64,000 nucleotides of DNA. Source: JAVKFF01 sp040226215 (GTDB taxonomy: Bacteria; Pseudomonadota; Alphaproteobacteria; DSM-16000; Inquilinaceae). Positions 49,845 to 60,615 of this stretch are shown here, in pieces (within the stretch, counting starts at the first letter, position 1; each line of letters begins with the position of its first letter). The notes beneath the pieces are model-generated. The model was not told where the DNA came from. It ran no database searches and was given only the letters and a program-made list of their open reading frames with translations. The translations under genes were made by a program, and so were the position numbers. Location: the NCBI GenBank assembly GCA_040226215.1, contig JAVKFF010000123.1, forward strand, positions 1 to 64,000, given 5' to 3'.

Positions 49845-50111
49845 TCATGGCTTGCGGCCGGCAAGCCCGAGCAGCGACAGCCGGCGGAAAGCCTCCCAGA
49901 CCAGCCAGAGCGCGCCGAGGATCAGGAGGCCGCCCAAGGTGTACCAGGTCCACTCCATGTCCGCGCCCTGCTCGGCCGCGGTATTGAAGCAGGTGACGGA
50001 GAGCCGGGCGAAGATCGCGGCGCCGACCGCGGCCAGCACCAGGTTCAGCCAGTGCCAGGCGCGCCCCGCCTTGTCCTTCAGTCTCTCCAGCAGGCTCCTG
50101 TCGTCGGCCAT
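49845..50111 (-). CDS. Small two-helix membrane protein
   Basis: An 88-residue unrecognised inner-membrane protein. It has an acidic/basic N-terminus (MADDRSLLERLKDKAGRAWH) and two hydrophobic segments (NLVLAAVGAAIFARLSV and YTLGGLLILGALWLVWEAF) linked by a short polar loop. The ATG at 50111 is preferred over an upstream start at 50156 because the extra residues are unlike the family of small membrane proteins. It lies between lpdA and lipA, 46 bp after the lpdA stop. Confidence 0.65.
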   Translation of the reverse strand: MADDRSLLERLKDKAGRAWHWLNLVLAAVGAAIFARLSVTCFNTAAEQGADMEWTWYTLGGLLILGALWLVWEAFRRLSLLGLAGRKP

Positions 50112-50156
50112 CGAATTCCCTGTGACACGCTGACGCCGCCCGGACCGTGGCGTCAC

Positions 50157-51557
50157 CTAGATGTGGATCGCCCGGCCGTGGGCGTCGAGCACCGATTCGT
50201 GCATCATCTCCGACAGGGTGGGGTGCGGGAAGACGGTGTGCATCAGCTCTTCTTCGGTGGTCTCCAGGTTCATCGCGACCACGAAGCCCTGGATCAGCTC
50301 GGTCACTTCGGCGCCGACCATATGTGCGCCGAGCAGTTCGCCGGTCTTGGCATCGAAGACGGTCTTCACCAGGCCCTGGTCCTCGCCCAGCGCGATCGCC
50401 TTGCCGTTGCCCACGAAGGGGAAGCGGCCGATCTTCACCTCCCGCCCTTGTTCCTTGGCCTTCTTCTCGGTCAGGCCGACGCTGGCGATCTGCGGATGAC
50501 AATAGGTGCAGCCGGGGATCTTCAGCTTGTCCATGGCATGGGGGTGCTTTCCGGCGATCGCCTCGACGCATATCACGCCCTCATGCTCGGCCTTGTGGGC
50601 CAGCATGGGCGGCCCGGCGACGTCACCGATGGCATAGATGCCGTCCACATTGGTGCGGCCCACCGCGTCGACGACGATCGTGCCCCGATCGGTCTTCACG
50701 CCCAGATCCTCCAGGCCGATACCCTCGATATTGCCCTGGACTCCGACGGCCGAGATGACCTTCTCGACCGTGATCTCCTGAGTCTTGCCCTTCGCGTCCT
50801 CGATGGTGCAGGTGACCGTCTGTGCCGATTTCTTCACCCCGGTCACCTTGGCGCCGGTCATGATCTTCATGCCCTGCCTTGTGAACTGCTTCTGGGCGAA
50901 GGCGGCGATCTCGGCGTCCTCGACCGGCAGGATCTGGTCGACCACCTCGACCACCGTCACCTCCGCGCCCATGGTGCGGTAGAAGGAGGCGAACTCGATC
51001 CCGATCGCGCCCGAGCCGATGACCAGCAGCGATTTGGGCATCTCCTCGGGCACCATGGCCTCGAAATAGGTCCAGATCTGCTTGCGGTCCGGCTCGATGC
51101 CGGGCAGCGCGCGCGGCCGGGCGCCGGTCGCCACGATGATGTGCCTGGCCTGGTAGTCGCCGACGGCCTTGCCGTCCTTCGCGACCGAGACCTTGCCCTT
51201 GCCGGCGAGCTTGCCCTCGCCGTCCACGACCGTCACCTTGTTCTTCTTTAGCAGCATGCCCACGCCGCCATTGAGCCGCCCGGCGACCTTGCGCGACCGC
51301 TCGACCACCGCCTTCACGTCATAGCCCACCTTGTCCGCCGACAGGCCGTAATCCTTGGCGTGGGTCATGTAGTGGTAGATTTCCGAGGTGCGCAGCAGCG
51401 CCTTTGTCGGGATGCAGCCCCAGTTGAGGCAGATGCCGCCGAGATGAGCGCGCTCCACCACCGCCGTCTTCAGCCCGAGCTGGGCCGCGCGGATGGCGGC
51501 GACATAGCCGCCCGGACCGCCGCCGATGACGATCAGGTCGAAGCTGGTTTCGGCCAT
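50157..51557 (-). CDS. lpdA: Dihydrolipoyl dehydrogenase (E3)
   Basis: A 466-residue flavoprotein that reoxidises dihydrolipoamide. The FAD motif is VIGGGPGGYVAAIRAAQLG; the redox disulphide is GGICLNWGCIPTKALL; the NAD region is VIGSGAIGIEFASFY; the C-terminal catalytic His lies in TVFPHPTLSE. It ends the pdhABC-lpdA gene run and serves the pyruvate dehydrogenase complex and probably other 2-oxoacid complexes. Ribosome site AAGGAG precedes the ATG. Confidence 0.97.
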   Translation of the reverse strand: MAETSFDLIVIGGGPGGYVAAIRAAQLGLKTAVVERAHLGGICLNWGCIPTKALLRTSEIYHYMTHAKDYGLSADKVGYDVKAVVERSRKVAGRLNGGVGMLLKKNKVTVVDGEGKLAGKGKVSVAKDGKAVGDYQARHIIVATGARPRALPGIEPDRKQIWTYFEAMVPEEMPKSLLVIGSGAIGIEFASFYRTMGAEVTVVEVVDQILPVEDAEIAAFAQKQFTRQGMKIMTGAKVTGVKKSAQTVTCTIEDAKGKTQEITVEKVISAVGVQGNIEGIGLEDLGVKTDRGTIVVDAVGRTNVDGIYAIGDVAGPPMLAHKAEHEGVICVEAIAGKHPHAMDKLKIPGCTYCHPQIASVGLTEKKAKEQGREVKIGRFPFVGNGKAIALGEDQGLVKTVFDAKTGELLGAHMVGAEVTELIQGFVVAMNLETTEEELMHTVFPHPTLSEMMHESVLDAHGRAIHI

Positions 51558-51599
51558 GGGTGTCTCCTTCGGTCTGGTCGCCCGACGCGCGAAGGCGCC

Positions 51600-52964
51600 T
51601 CAGATCATCATCGACAGCGGGTCTTCGATCAGCGCCTTGAAGGCTTGCAGGTATTGCGCCCCCACCGCGCCGTCGACGACCCGGTGGTCGACCGACAGCG
51701 TGACGCTCATCACCGTGGCGATGGCGACCGCGTCGTCCTTTATCACCGCCCGCTTTTCGCCGGCGCCGACGGCCAGAATGCAGCCCTGCGGCGGGTTGAT
51801 GATGGCCGCGAAGTCCTTGATCCCGAACATGCCGAGATTGGAGATCGAGAAGGTGCCGCCCTGGTACTCCTCGGGCTTCAGCTTGCCCTCCCGGGCCCGG
51901 CCGGCGAGATCCTTCATCTCCGCGGAGATCGCGCCCAGGCCCTTGCGGTCGGCATCCTTGATGATCGGCGTGATCAACCCCTCGTCGGTGGCGACGGCGA
52001 CCGAGATGTCGACCCGGTCGTAGATGATCATTTCCTGCTCCGTCCAGGCAGCGTTGGCGGCCGGCACGCGCTTCAGGGCGACCGCCGCGGCCTTGATGAT
52101 CAGGTCGTTGACCGAGAGCTTGATGCCGGCCTTCTCGTTCTTCGCGTTGAGCTGTTTGCGCATGTCGAGCAGCTGGTCGAGCTCGCAGTCCACCGTCAGG
52201 TAGAAATGCGGCACCGTCAGCTTGGACTCGAGCAGCCGCCGGGCGATGGTCTTGCGCATGCCGCTGTTCTTCGCCGTGTGGTACGGCATGCCCAGCAGGT
52301 CGGCCATCTCCCTGGCGTTGGGCCCGGCGGCGGTGGCGGCCGCCGGCTTCGGGGCCTCGGTCGGGGCCTTGGCCTCCGCCGGCGCGGCCTTGACGACACC
52401 CTGCTCCAGCGCCGCCTCGATATCGCTCTTGACGATCCTGCCATGCGGTCCCGAGCCGCTGATCTGGCCGAGATCCAGCTCGTTCTGCGCGGCCATGCGG
52501 CGGGCGAGCGGACTGGCGAAGACGCGCTCGCCATCGGCGCGCTGGGCCGGCGGTACGTCGGTATTCGCGGCGGGCTTCACCGGTGGCGGGGCGGACGCGG
52601 TCTCGCCCCTGGGCGCCGCCGCCGGGGCGGCCTGCTTCTCGGCCGGCGCAGCACTTTCCCGCTTCTCGGGCTGCGGCGCCTTCGCCGGCGCGGCGGCCTG
52701 CGACAGCGCCGAGGCATCCTCGCCCTCTTCCAGCAGGATGGCGATCACGTCGTTCACCGGCACGCCCTCGGTGCCCTCGGCGATGACGATCTTGCCGAGC
52801 GTGCCCTCCTCGACCGCCTCCACCTCCATGGTGGCCTTGTCGGTCTCGATCTCGGCGATGACGTCGCCGATTTCCACCTTGTCGCCCTCCTTCTTCAGCC
52901 AGGAGGCGAGCGTGCCCTCCGTCATGGTCGGTGACAGGGCGGGCATCAGGATGTTGATGGGCAT
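51600..52964 (-). CDS. pdhC: Pyruvate dehydrogenase E2 (dihydrolipoamide acetyltransferase)
   Basis: A 454-residue E2. One N-terminal lipoyl domain carries the lipoylated Lys in EIETDKATMEVE; an Ala/Pro-rich linker follows; the peripheral-subunit-binding domain is ASPLARRMAAQNELDLGQI; the catalytic domain ends in TLSVDHRVVDGAVGAQ (active-site His and Asp). It transfers acetyl from lipoyl to CoA. The lipoyl domain is nearly identical to that fused to pdhB. Confidence 0.96.
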   Translation of the reverse strand: MPINILMPALSPTMTEGTLASWLKKEGDKVEIGDVIAEIETDKATMEVEAVEEGTLGKIVIAEGTEGVPVNDVIAILLEEGEDASALSQAAAPAKAPQPEKRESAAPAEKQAAPAAAPRGETASAPPPVKPAANTDVPPAQRADGERVFASPLARRMAAQNELDLGQISGSGPHGRIVKSDIEAALEQGVVKAAPAEAKAPTEAPKPAAATAAGPNAREMADLLGMPYHTAKNSGMRKTIARRLLESKLTVPHFYLTVDCELDQLLDMRKQLNAKNEKAGIKLSVNDLIIKAAAVALKRVPAANAAWTEQEMIIYDRVDISVAVATDEGLITPIIKDADRKGLGAISAEMKDLAGRAREGKLKPEEYQGGTFSISNLGMFGIKDFAAIINPPQGCILAVGAGEKRAVIKDDAVAIATVMSVTLSVDHRVVDGAVGAQYLQAFKALIEDPLSMMI

Positions 52965-52985
52965 CTCGGGGGGCTCCCTATCGCC

Positions 52986-54389
<1,404 letters not shown>

Positions 54390-54464
54390 GGATCGGTTTC
54401 CTCGCTTCGCGCCTTGAGCGGCGGCGTGACGGCAGCTACTGGTCGGGCTGGGGCCGCGCCGGTC

Positions 54465-55499
54465 TCAGGCCTCGCGCAGCACGTCGGTGTACAACTCCGA
54501 CGGGTCGGGTTCCGGGCTTTCCTGCGCGAACTCCGCCGCCTCGTTGATCAGGGCGCGGATCTCCTTGTCGATCGACTTCAACTCGTCCTCGCTGGCGTGA
54601 TCGCCGTCGATCAGCATTTTCTTCACCTGCTCGATGGGATCCTGCTTCTCGCGGTAGGAGCTGACCTCCTCCTTGCTGCGGTACTTGGCGGGATCGGACA
54701 TTGAGTGGCCGCGATAGCGATATGTCTCCATCTCCAGGATGAAGGGGCCGTCGCCCGAGCGGGCGTGGGCCAGCGCCTCCTGCGCCGCCTCGTAGGCGCT
54801 GACCACGTTCATGCCGTCCGCCTGCCGGCCGGGGATGCCGTAGGCATGGCCGCGCTCGTGCAGGTCGGGATTGGCCGAGGCACGGGCGACGGAGGTGCCC
54901 ATGCCGTACTTGTTGTTCTCGATCACGTAGACCACCGGCAGCTTCCACAGCGCGGCCATGTTGAAGCTCTCGTAGACCTGGCCCTGATTGGCCGCGCCGT
55001 CGCCGAAATAGACCACGGCCACGCCGCCGTCCTCATTGTACTTGTGGGCGAAGCCGAGGCCGGTGCCCAGCGAGACCTGGGAACCGACGATGCCGTGACC
55101 GCCGAAGAAATTCTTCTCGCGGCTGAACATGTGCATGGAGCCGCCCTTGCCTCGCGAATAGCCGCCCTCGCGGCCGGTCAGCTCCGCCATCACGCCCTTG
55201 GGATCCATGTGGCAGGCGATCATGTGGCCGTGGTCGCGATACCCGGTGATCACCGTGTCCTGCGGCTCCTGGGCCGCCTGGATGCCGACGACGACGGCCT
55301 CCTGACCGATATAGAGGTGGCAGAAGCCGCCGATCAGACCCATGCCGTAAAGCTGCCCGGCCTTCTCCTCGAAGCGCCTTATGGTCAGCATCTCCCGGTA
55401 GAACTCCAGAAGCAGATCCTTGCCGACCTCAACCTTGTCCGCGGGCGCCTTCGCCTGGGAAGACTTGCTTCGGGTCGTTCGCCGCTTGGTCGTTGCCAC
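54465..55499 (-). CDS. pdhA: Pyruvate dehydrogenase E1 alpha
   Basis: A 344-residue subunit that decarboxylates pyruvate with thiamine diphosphate. The ThDP motif is VVYFGDGAANQGQVYESFNM, and the conserved loop is YRYRGHSMSDPAKYRSKEE. A basic, lysine-rich N-terminus (TTKRRTTRSKSSQAKA) is typical of this group. I choose GTG 55499 because GGGAG lies 7 nt upstream; ATG 55505 would place GGGAG too close. A hairpin (55520-55535) lies just upstream. Confidence 0.96.
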   Translation of the reverse strand: MATTKRRTTRSKSSQAKAPADKVEVGKDLLLEFYREMLTIRRFEEKAGQLYGMGLIGGFCHLYIGQEAVVVGIQAAQEPQDTVITGYRDHGHMIACHMDPKGVMAELTGREGGYSRGKGGSMHMFSREKNFFGGHGIVGSQVSLGTGLGFAHKYNEDGGVAVVYFGDGAANQGQVYESFNMAALWKLPVVYVIENNKYGMGTSVARASANPDLHERGHAYGIPGRQADGMNVVSAYEAAQEALAHARSGDGPFILEMETYRYRGHSMSDPAKYRSKEEVSSYREKQDPIEQVKKMLIDGDHASEDELKSIDKEIRALINEAAEFAQESPEPDPSELYTDVLREA

Positions 55500-55519
55500 G
55501 CGCATTCTCCCTGACTGAA

Positions 55520-55564
55520 GCTCCGTCACCGGAGCCTTTAGTAAGCGCACATATGTAATTGCGC
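55520..55564 (-). promoter_or_regulatory. Leader hairpin and palindrome upstream of pdhA
   Basis: GCTCCG-TCAC-CGGAGC (55520-55535) is a 6-bp hairpin in the leader. Farther upstream, GCGCA (55545-55549) and TGCGC (55560-55564) enclose the 8-bp palindrome ACATATGT. The latter could bind a pyruvate-responsive GntR-type regulator; this is a guess from position. Confidence 0.35.
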
Positions 55565-55581
55565 CGGCTTCCTTCTACCTA

Positions 55582-55606
55582 CCTTGCCCCGCTGCGGGAG
55601 GCAAGG
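55582..55606 (-). terminator. Hairpin after ftsB
   Basis: CCTTGCC and GGCAAGG (7-bp arms) enclose an inner CCCGC-T-GCGGG, making a long strong hairpin 79 bp after the ftsB stop in the minus direction. No T tract follows. Confidence 0.45.
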
Positions 55607-55684
55607 CAACCGGAAGCGCCGACGTGGTTCGTCGAAGGCAAGACATGAGGGGATGGCGGCGAGCGGGCAAGCCGGACCGGAGCG

Positions 55685-56008
55685 TCAGCCGCGCGGCCTT
55701 TCTGGCAGCAGGACGATCTCGTCCGGGTGGCTGTAGTTGAGGATCCGGCGCACCTGTTCCTCGAGCAGGTCGAGATCGAGGCTCGACGGGCTCAGCGCGT
55801 CGACGCGTGCCTCGATGAAGTGCCGCTCGGTGCGCAGCACACCCAGCGTCGCTCGCGCCTCGGCAACCTCGTTGCGCAGCGACAGCATGGCGATCACGCC
55901 GCGATCGCCCTGCACCGTATGATAGACGAAATAGCCCACCAGCCCGATCCAGACCACGGGGAGGATCAGGGAACGAAGCTGTCGTCTGACGGTGCGCCTG
56001 GCCAGCAT
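55685..56008 (-). CDS. ftsB: Septum formation initiator FtsB/DivIC family
   Basis: A 107-residue bitopic cell-division protein. A short basic cytoplasmic head (MLARRTVRRQLRS) leads to one membrane helix (LILPVVWIGLVGYFVYHTV) and a coiled coil (LRNEVAEARATLGVLRTERH) ending in the conserved LDLDLLEEQVRRILNY region. The position between eno and pdhA is conserved in Alphaproteobacteria. It works with FtsL and FtsQ at the division site. Confidence 0.9.
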   Translation of the reverse strand: MLARRTVRRQLRSLILPVVWIGLVGYFVYHTVQGDRGVIAMLSLRNEVAEARATLGVLRTERHFIEARVDALSPSSLDLDLLEEQVRRILNYSHPDEIVLLPERPRG

Positions 56009-56203
56009 GGAGGGAATGAATCATCAAATCGGCCACGTGGCAAGAAGAATAGGCAGCAAGCCATTGAAATTGCGCGAAAATCACTCGAGAAGCCTGCCGC
56101 GGTCAAATGTTCTCTATTCGTTCAGCTTCGAAAGTAGACCCAGCTGGTGTCGGCAGCACCGGCAACGACCGGCCGATGCGAGCGGGAAGGGCTGGGGCCG
56201 GGA

Positions 56204-57481
56204 CTAGAAGCGAAAGGCATCCGCTCCGGCGAAACGGGCGGCGATTCCCAACTGCTCCTCGATGCGGATCAACTGGTTGTATTTCGCCACGCGGTCGGTG
56301 CGGCTGAGCGAGCCGGTCTTGATCTGCCCGCAATTGGTGGCCACCGCCAAATCGGCGATCGTCGCATCCTCGGTCTCGCCCGAGCGGTGGGACATGACGG
56401 CGGTGTAGCCGGCCTTGTGCGCCATCTCCACGGCCTGCAGCGTCTCGGTCAGCGTGCCGATCTGGTTGACCTTGATCAGAATGGAATTGGCCACGCCCTG
56501 CTCGATACCGCGCGACAGCCGCGTCGGATTGGTGACGAACAGGTCGTCGCCGACGAGTTGCACCCGGTCGCCGATGGCCGCGGTGAGCGCCGCCCAGCCC
56601 TCCCAGTCGTCCTCGGCCAGCGCGTCCTCGATCGAGCGGATCGGGAAGCGGCCGATGAGATCGGTGTAAAGCGCGACCATGCCCCCGGCGTCGAGCGACT
56701 TGCCCTCGCCCTTCATCTCGTATCGGCCGTTCTCGAAGAACTCGGTGGAGGCGCTGTCGAGCGCCAGCACCACGTCCTCGCCGGGACGGTAGCCCGCCGC
56801 CTCGATCGACTTCATGATGAAGGAGAGCGCCTCCTCGGTGGAGCTGAGCCCGGGCGCGAAGCCACCCTCGTCGCCGACATTGGTGTTGTGCCCGGCGGCC
56901 GAGAGCTGCTTCTTCAGCGCCTGAAAGATCTCCGAGCCCGTGCGCACCGCCTCGGCCACCGACGGTGCGGCGACCGGCATGATCATGAATTCCGGGAAAT
57001 CGATCGGATTGTCGGCGTGCGCCCCGCCATTGATGATGTTCATCATCGGCACCGGCAGCAGCGTGGCGCCGACACCGCCGACATAGCGGTAGAGCGGCAG
57101 GCCCGCCTCCTCCGCCGCTGCCTTGGCGACGGCCAGGCTGACGCCGAGGATGGCGTTGGCGCCAAGCCGGCCCTTGTTCTCGGTGCCGTCGAGTTCGATC
57201 ATCAGCTGGTCGATCTCGACCTGGTCCTCGGCATCGAGGCCGGACAGCGTGTCGAAGATCTCGCCATTCACGGCGGCCACGGCCTTCTGCACGCCCTTGC
57301 CGCCGAAGCGCGCCTTGTCGCCATCGCGCAGCTCCACCGCCTCGTGGGCGCCGGTCGAGGCGCCGGAGGGCACGGCGGCGCGGCCGAAGGCGCCGCTCTC
57401 CAGCAGCACGTCGACCTCGACGGTCGGATTGCCGCGGCTATCGAGGATCTCGCGGGCGTGGATGTCGATGATGGCGGTCAT
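56204..57481 (-). CDS. eno: Enolase
   Basis: A 425-residue glycolytic enzyme converting 2-phosphoglycerate to phosphoenolpyruvate. Clear blocks are ILDSRGNPTVEVDV, VPSGASTGAHEAVELRD, the metal Asp in LALDSASTEF and SIEDALAEDDW, the catalytic Lys in ILIKVNQIGTLTET and the loop SHRSGETED. Length is normal. Ribosome site GAGG lies 6 nt before the ATG. It sits between kdsA and ftsB. Confidence 0.98.
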   Translation of the reverse strand: MTAIIDIHAREILDSRGNPTVEVDVLLESGAFGRAAVPSGASTGAHEAVELRDGDKARFGGKGVQKAVAAVNGEIFDTLSGLDAEDQVEIDQLMIELDGTENKGRLGANAILGVSLAVAKAAAEEAGLPLYRYVGGVGATLLPVPMMNIINGGAHADNPIDFPEFMIMPVAAPSVAEAVRTGSEIFQALKKQLSAAGHNTNVGDEGGFAPGLSSTEEALSFIMKSIEAAGYRPGEDVVLALDSASTEFFENGRYEMKGEGKSLDAGGMVALYTDLIGRFPIRSIEDALAEDDWEGWAALTAAIGDRVQLVGDDLFVTNPTRLSRGIEQGVANSILIKVNQIGTLTETLQAVEMAHKAGYTAVMSHRSGETEDATIADLAVATNCGQIKTGSLSRTDRVAKYNQLIRIEEQLGIAARFAGADAFRF

Positions 57482-57622
57482 GTAAGGCCTCTGGACGCTG
57501 GAGAACCGTCGCGGAGATCCGCGCGTGGGAATGGCGCCCTCGCTCGGCGGCGCGGTCCGAACGGTTAGCCGAGACCGGGGGCGCGAGGCAAGCGCCGCAT
57601 CGTCAGGGCAGCGTCTGGCGAT

Positions 57623-58465
57623 CTAGAGGGCGTCCGGCAGGGCCTTTGCAACGCGGTCGATGGCGACCAGCGGCTCGAGGATGGCGCGCAGCCGGTCGAG
57701 CGGCACCATGTTCGGCCCGTCCGACGGGGCGTTGTCGGGATCCTGGTGCACCTCCATGAAGACGGCGGCAACGCCCACCGCCACGGCGGCGCGGGCCAGC
57801 ACGGGCACGAACTCCCGCTGACCGCCGCTGGCGCCGCCGAGCCCGCCCGGTTGCTGCACCGAGTGGGTGGCGTCAAAGACCACCGGATAGCCGGTGCCGG
57901 CCAGGATCGGCAGGGAACGCATGTCGGAGACCAGCGTGTTGTAGCCGAAGCTGGCGCCGCGCTCGGTCAAGAGGATGCGCTCGTTGCCGGTCGAGGCGAT
58001 CTTGGCGGCGACGTTGGGCATGTCCCAGGGGGCGAGGAACTGGCCCTTCTTCACGTTCACCGCCCGCCCCGTCTCCCCCGCCGCCAGCAGTAGGTCCGTC
58101 TGCCGGCACAGGAAGGCCGGGATCTGCAGCACGTCGACCGCCTCGGCCACGGCAGCGCACTGGTCGGCGGCGTGCACGTCGGTCAGCACCGGGATGCCGA
58201 GGCTCTCGCGGATCTCAGCGAAGATCGGCAGGCTGTCGGCAAGCCCAATGCCGCGCGCCGCCTTCAGCGAGGTGCGGTTGGCCTTGTCGAAGCTGGTCTT
58301 GTAGACGAGCGGGATGCCGAGCGCGTCGGTCACCGCCTTGATCGCCCCGGCCATCTCCAGCGCGTGCGCCCGGCTTTCCATCTGGCAGGGGCCGGCGATC
58401 AGCGCGAACGGGCGATCGTTGGCGAGGGTGTGCGGGCCGATGTCGACGGGCTTGGGCTGGTTCAT
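57623..58465 (-). CDS. kdsA: 3-deoxy-8-phosphooctulonate synthase
   Basis: A 280-residue TIM-barrel aldolase that joins PEP and arabinose 5-phosphate to Kdo-8-phosphate for LPS. Blocks are IAGPCQMESRAHALEMA, YKTSFDKANRTS, VLTDVHAADQCAAV and VFDATHSVQQPGG. It starts 3 bp after the pyrG stop and likely shares its transcript. Its presence shows the cell makes Kdo-containing LPS. Confidence 0.97.
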   Translation of the reverse strand: MNQPKPVDIGPHTLANDRPFALIAGPCQMESRAHALEMAGAIKAVTDALGIPLVYKTSFDKANRTSLKAARGIGLADSLPIFAEIRESLGIPVLTDVHAADQCAAVAEAVDVLQIPAFLCRQTDLLLAAGETGRAVNVKKGQFLAPWDMPNVAAKIASTGNERILLTERGASFGYNTLVSDMRSLPILAGTGYPVVFDATHSVQQPGGLGGASGGQREFVPVLARAAVAVGVAAVFMEVHQDPDNAPSDGPNMVPLDRLRAILEPLVAIDRVAKALPDAL

Positions 58466-58468
58466 GGC

Positions 58469-60097
58469 TCAGACCAGGCGGCTCTGCTCGACCGCGGCGC
58501 GGACGAAGTCGGTGAACAGCGGGTGCGGATCGAAGGGCTTGGACTTCAGCTCCGGGTGGAACTGCACGCCGATGAACCAGGGATGCTCGGGAATCTCGAC
58601 GATCTCGGGCAGCACGCCGTCGGGCGACAGGCCGGAGAACACCAGCCCGCAGCCCTCCAGCCGGTCCTTGTAGTTGATGTTGACCTCGTAGCGGTGGCGG
58701 TGCCGCTCGCTGATCCGCTGGGTGCCGTAGATGCCGGCGACCCGCGAGCCCTCGGTCAGCACCGCGTCGTAGGCGCCCAGCCGCATGGTGCCGCCGAGAT
58801 CGCTCGCCTGCGTGCGCTTCTCCAGCATGTTGCCGCGCAGCCACTCGGTCATCAGGCCGACCACCGGCTCCTTGGTGGTGCCGAATTCGGTCGAACTCGC
58901 CGTCGCGATGCCGACCAGGTGGCGGGTCGCCTCGATCACTGCCATCTGCATGCCGAAGCAGATGCCGAAATAGGGTACGCCCCGCTCGCGGGCGAACTGG
59001 GCGGCGCGGATCTTGCCCTCCGAGCCGCGCTCGCCGAAGCCGCCGGGCACCAGGATGCCGTTCACGCCTTCGAGGTGCTGGACCGCGTCCTCGCTCTCGA
59101 AGATCTCGCTGTCCATCCAGGTCAGGTTGACCTTCACCTTGTTGGCGATGCCGCCATGGATCAGCGCTTCCTGCAGGCTCTTGTAGCTGTCGATCAGCGT
59201 CGTGTACTTGCCGACGATGCCGATCGTCACCTCGCCCTCGGGCTCGTGGATGCGGCTGACGATGCGCTGCCACAGCGACAGGTCGACCTTGGGCGCCGCC
59301 TCGATGCCGAAATAGGCCAGCACCTCGCGGTCCAGCCCCTCGGCGTGATAGCTGATCGGCACTTCGTAGATCGACGCCACGTCCAGCGCCGCGATCACAC
59401 GTTCGGGCTTGATGTTGCAGAACAGCGCGATCTTGCGCCGCTCGGTCTCCGGGATCGGCCGCTCCGCGCGGCAGACCAGCAGACCCGCCTGGATGCCGAC
59501 GGAGAGCAGTTCCTTCACCGAATGCTGGGTCGGCTTGGTCTTCAACTCGCCCGCCGCGGCGATATAGGGCAGCAGCGTGCAGTGGATGAACAGCGCCCGG
59601 TTCATGCCGACTTCGTTGCCGAACTGCCGGATCGCCTCCAGGAAGGGCAGGCTTTCGATGTCGCCGACCGTGCCGCCGATCTCGCAGAGCACGAAATCCT
59701 CGCCGTCGAGGTCCGAGGCGATGAACTCCTTGATGGCGTCGGTGACATGCGGGATCACCTGCACGGTGGCGCCGAGATAGTCGCCGCGCCGTTCCCTGGC
59801 GATCACATCGGAGTAGATCTTGCCCGTGGTCACGTTGTCGGACTTGCGCGCCGGCACGCCCGTGAAGCGTTCGTAATGGCCGAGGTCGAGATCGGTCTCC
59901 GCCCCGTCATCGGTGACGAAGACCTCGCCGTGCTGGGTCGGGCTCATGGTGCCCGGATCGACGTTGAGGTACGGGTCGAGCTTGCGCAGCCGCACCTTGT
60001 AGCCGCGCGCCTGCAGCAGCGCGCCCAGCGCGGCCGAAGCGAGACCCTTGCCCAAGGAGGAAACCACGCCGCCGGTGATGAAAATGAACCGCGTCAT
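58469..60097 (-). CDS. pyrG: CTP synthase
   Basis: A 542-residue glutamine amidotransferase that aminates UTP. The N-terminal synthase domain starts FIFITGGVVSSLGKGLASA, and the glutaminase domain has the Cys nucleophile in YFGICFGMQMAVIEA and the late His/Glu in PWFIGVQFHPELKS. The ATG at 60097 matches the family (MTRFIFITGG); a frame extension upstream is not conserved. The secG gene lies 140 bp upstream. Confidence 0.97.
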   Translation of the reverse strand: MTRFIFITGGVVSSLGKGLASAALGALLQARGYKVRLRKLDPYLNVDPGTMSPTQHGEVFVTDDGAETDLDLGHYERFTGVPARKSDNVTTGKIYSDVIARERRGDYLGATVQVIPHVTDAIKEFIASDLDGEDFVLCEIGGTVGDIESLPFLEAIRQFGNEVGMNRALFIHCTLLPYIAAAGELKTKPTQHSVKELLSVGIQAGLLVCRAERPIPETERRKIALFCNIKPERVIAALDVASIYEVPISYHAEGLDREVLAYFGIEAAPKVDLSLWQRIVSRIHEPEGEVTIGIVGKYTTLIDSYKSLQEALIHGGIANKVKVNLTWMDSEIFESEDAVQHLEGVNGILVPGGFGERGSEGKIRAAQFARERGVPYFGICFGMQMAVIEATRHLVGIATASSTEFGTTKEPVVGLMTEWLRGNMLEKRTQASDLGGTMRLGAYDAVLTEGSRVAGIYGTQRISERHRHRYEVNINYKDRLEGCGLVFSGLSPDGVLPEIVEIPEHPWFIGVQFHPELKSKPFDPHPLFTDFVRAAVEQSRLV

Positions 60098-60174
60098 GGA
60101 ACTCGACAATACCTTGATTCCGCGCCGGCGGGCCATTGCCGCGTCGCATGGGTGACAGGTGCAGTTAAGGGGTG

Positions 60175-60220
60175 GGTGGCGCCGCCGGGGCTGCTAAGGT
60201 GCCGTCCCCTTGGCGCCACC
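60175..60220 (-). terminator. Inverted repeat after secG
   Basis: Perfect 9-bp arms GGTGGCGCC / GGCGCCACC are separated by 28 nt that contain GGGG and CCCC pairing. It lies directly after the secG stop (minus direction) and before pyrG. It may be a terminator or attenuator-like element. Confidence 0.4.
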
Positions 60221-60237
60221 GAATCGCCGGGAAGCGC

Positions 60238-60615
60238 CTAGTTGAGCGGCACCGACGGCGTGCCCTCGCCCGCCGCTTCGCCCGCGGCCGGGGCGCCGCC
60301 CTCATCGCCCGCGCCCGACTCCAGACCGGAGTCCAGACCCGATTCAATGCCCGAGGGCACGTCGGTGACGATGCCGGTGGGCTGCGAGGAACCGGTGCTG
60401 AGCACCGCCAGCAGCAGGCTCATGCCCATGAAGGCCGCGGCGAGCACGGCCGTCACCCGCGTCAGCATGTTCCCGGTGCCGCGGACCTGCATCATGCCGC
60501 CGCCACCGCCGCCGCCGCCGATCCCGAGGCCGCCGCCCTCGTTGCGCTGGATCAGCACAACGCCGACAAGCGCCAGGGCGATCAGCAGATGAATGACCAA
60601 CAGAACTTGAAGCAC
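60238..60615 (-). CDS. secG: Preprotein translocase subunit SecG
   Basis: A 125-residue inner-membrane protein of the Sec channel. Two membrane helices are visible (VLLVIHLLIALALVGVVLI and LTRVTAVLAAAFMGMSLLLA) with the SecG cytoplasmic loop LIQRNEGGGLGIGGGGGGGG between them. A long Gly/Glu/Pro tail follows. I use the GTG at 60615, where GGGAG is 6-7 nt upstream. It follows tpiA by 121 bp, the usual pair. Confidence 0.9.
   Translation of the reverse strand: MLQVLLVIHLLIALALVGVVLIQRNEGGGLGIGGGGGGGGMMQVRGTGNMLTRVTAVLAAAFMGMSLLLAVLSTGSSQPTGIVTDVPSGIESGLDSGLESGAGDEGGAPAAGEAAGEGTPSVPLN

Noticed and set aside
48681..51251. An 856-codon open frame on the plus strand opposite lipA and lpdA
   Set aside because: Both genes beneath it are unmistakable, and the frame has the low-complexity composition of a GC-rich shadow.
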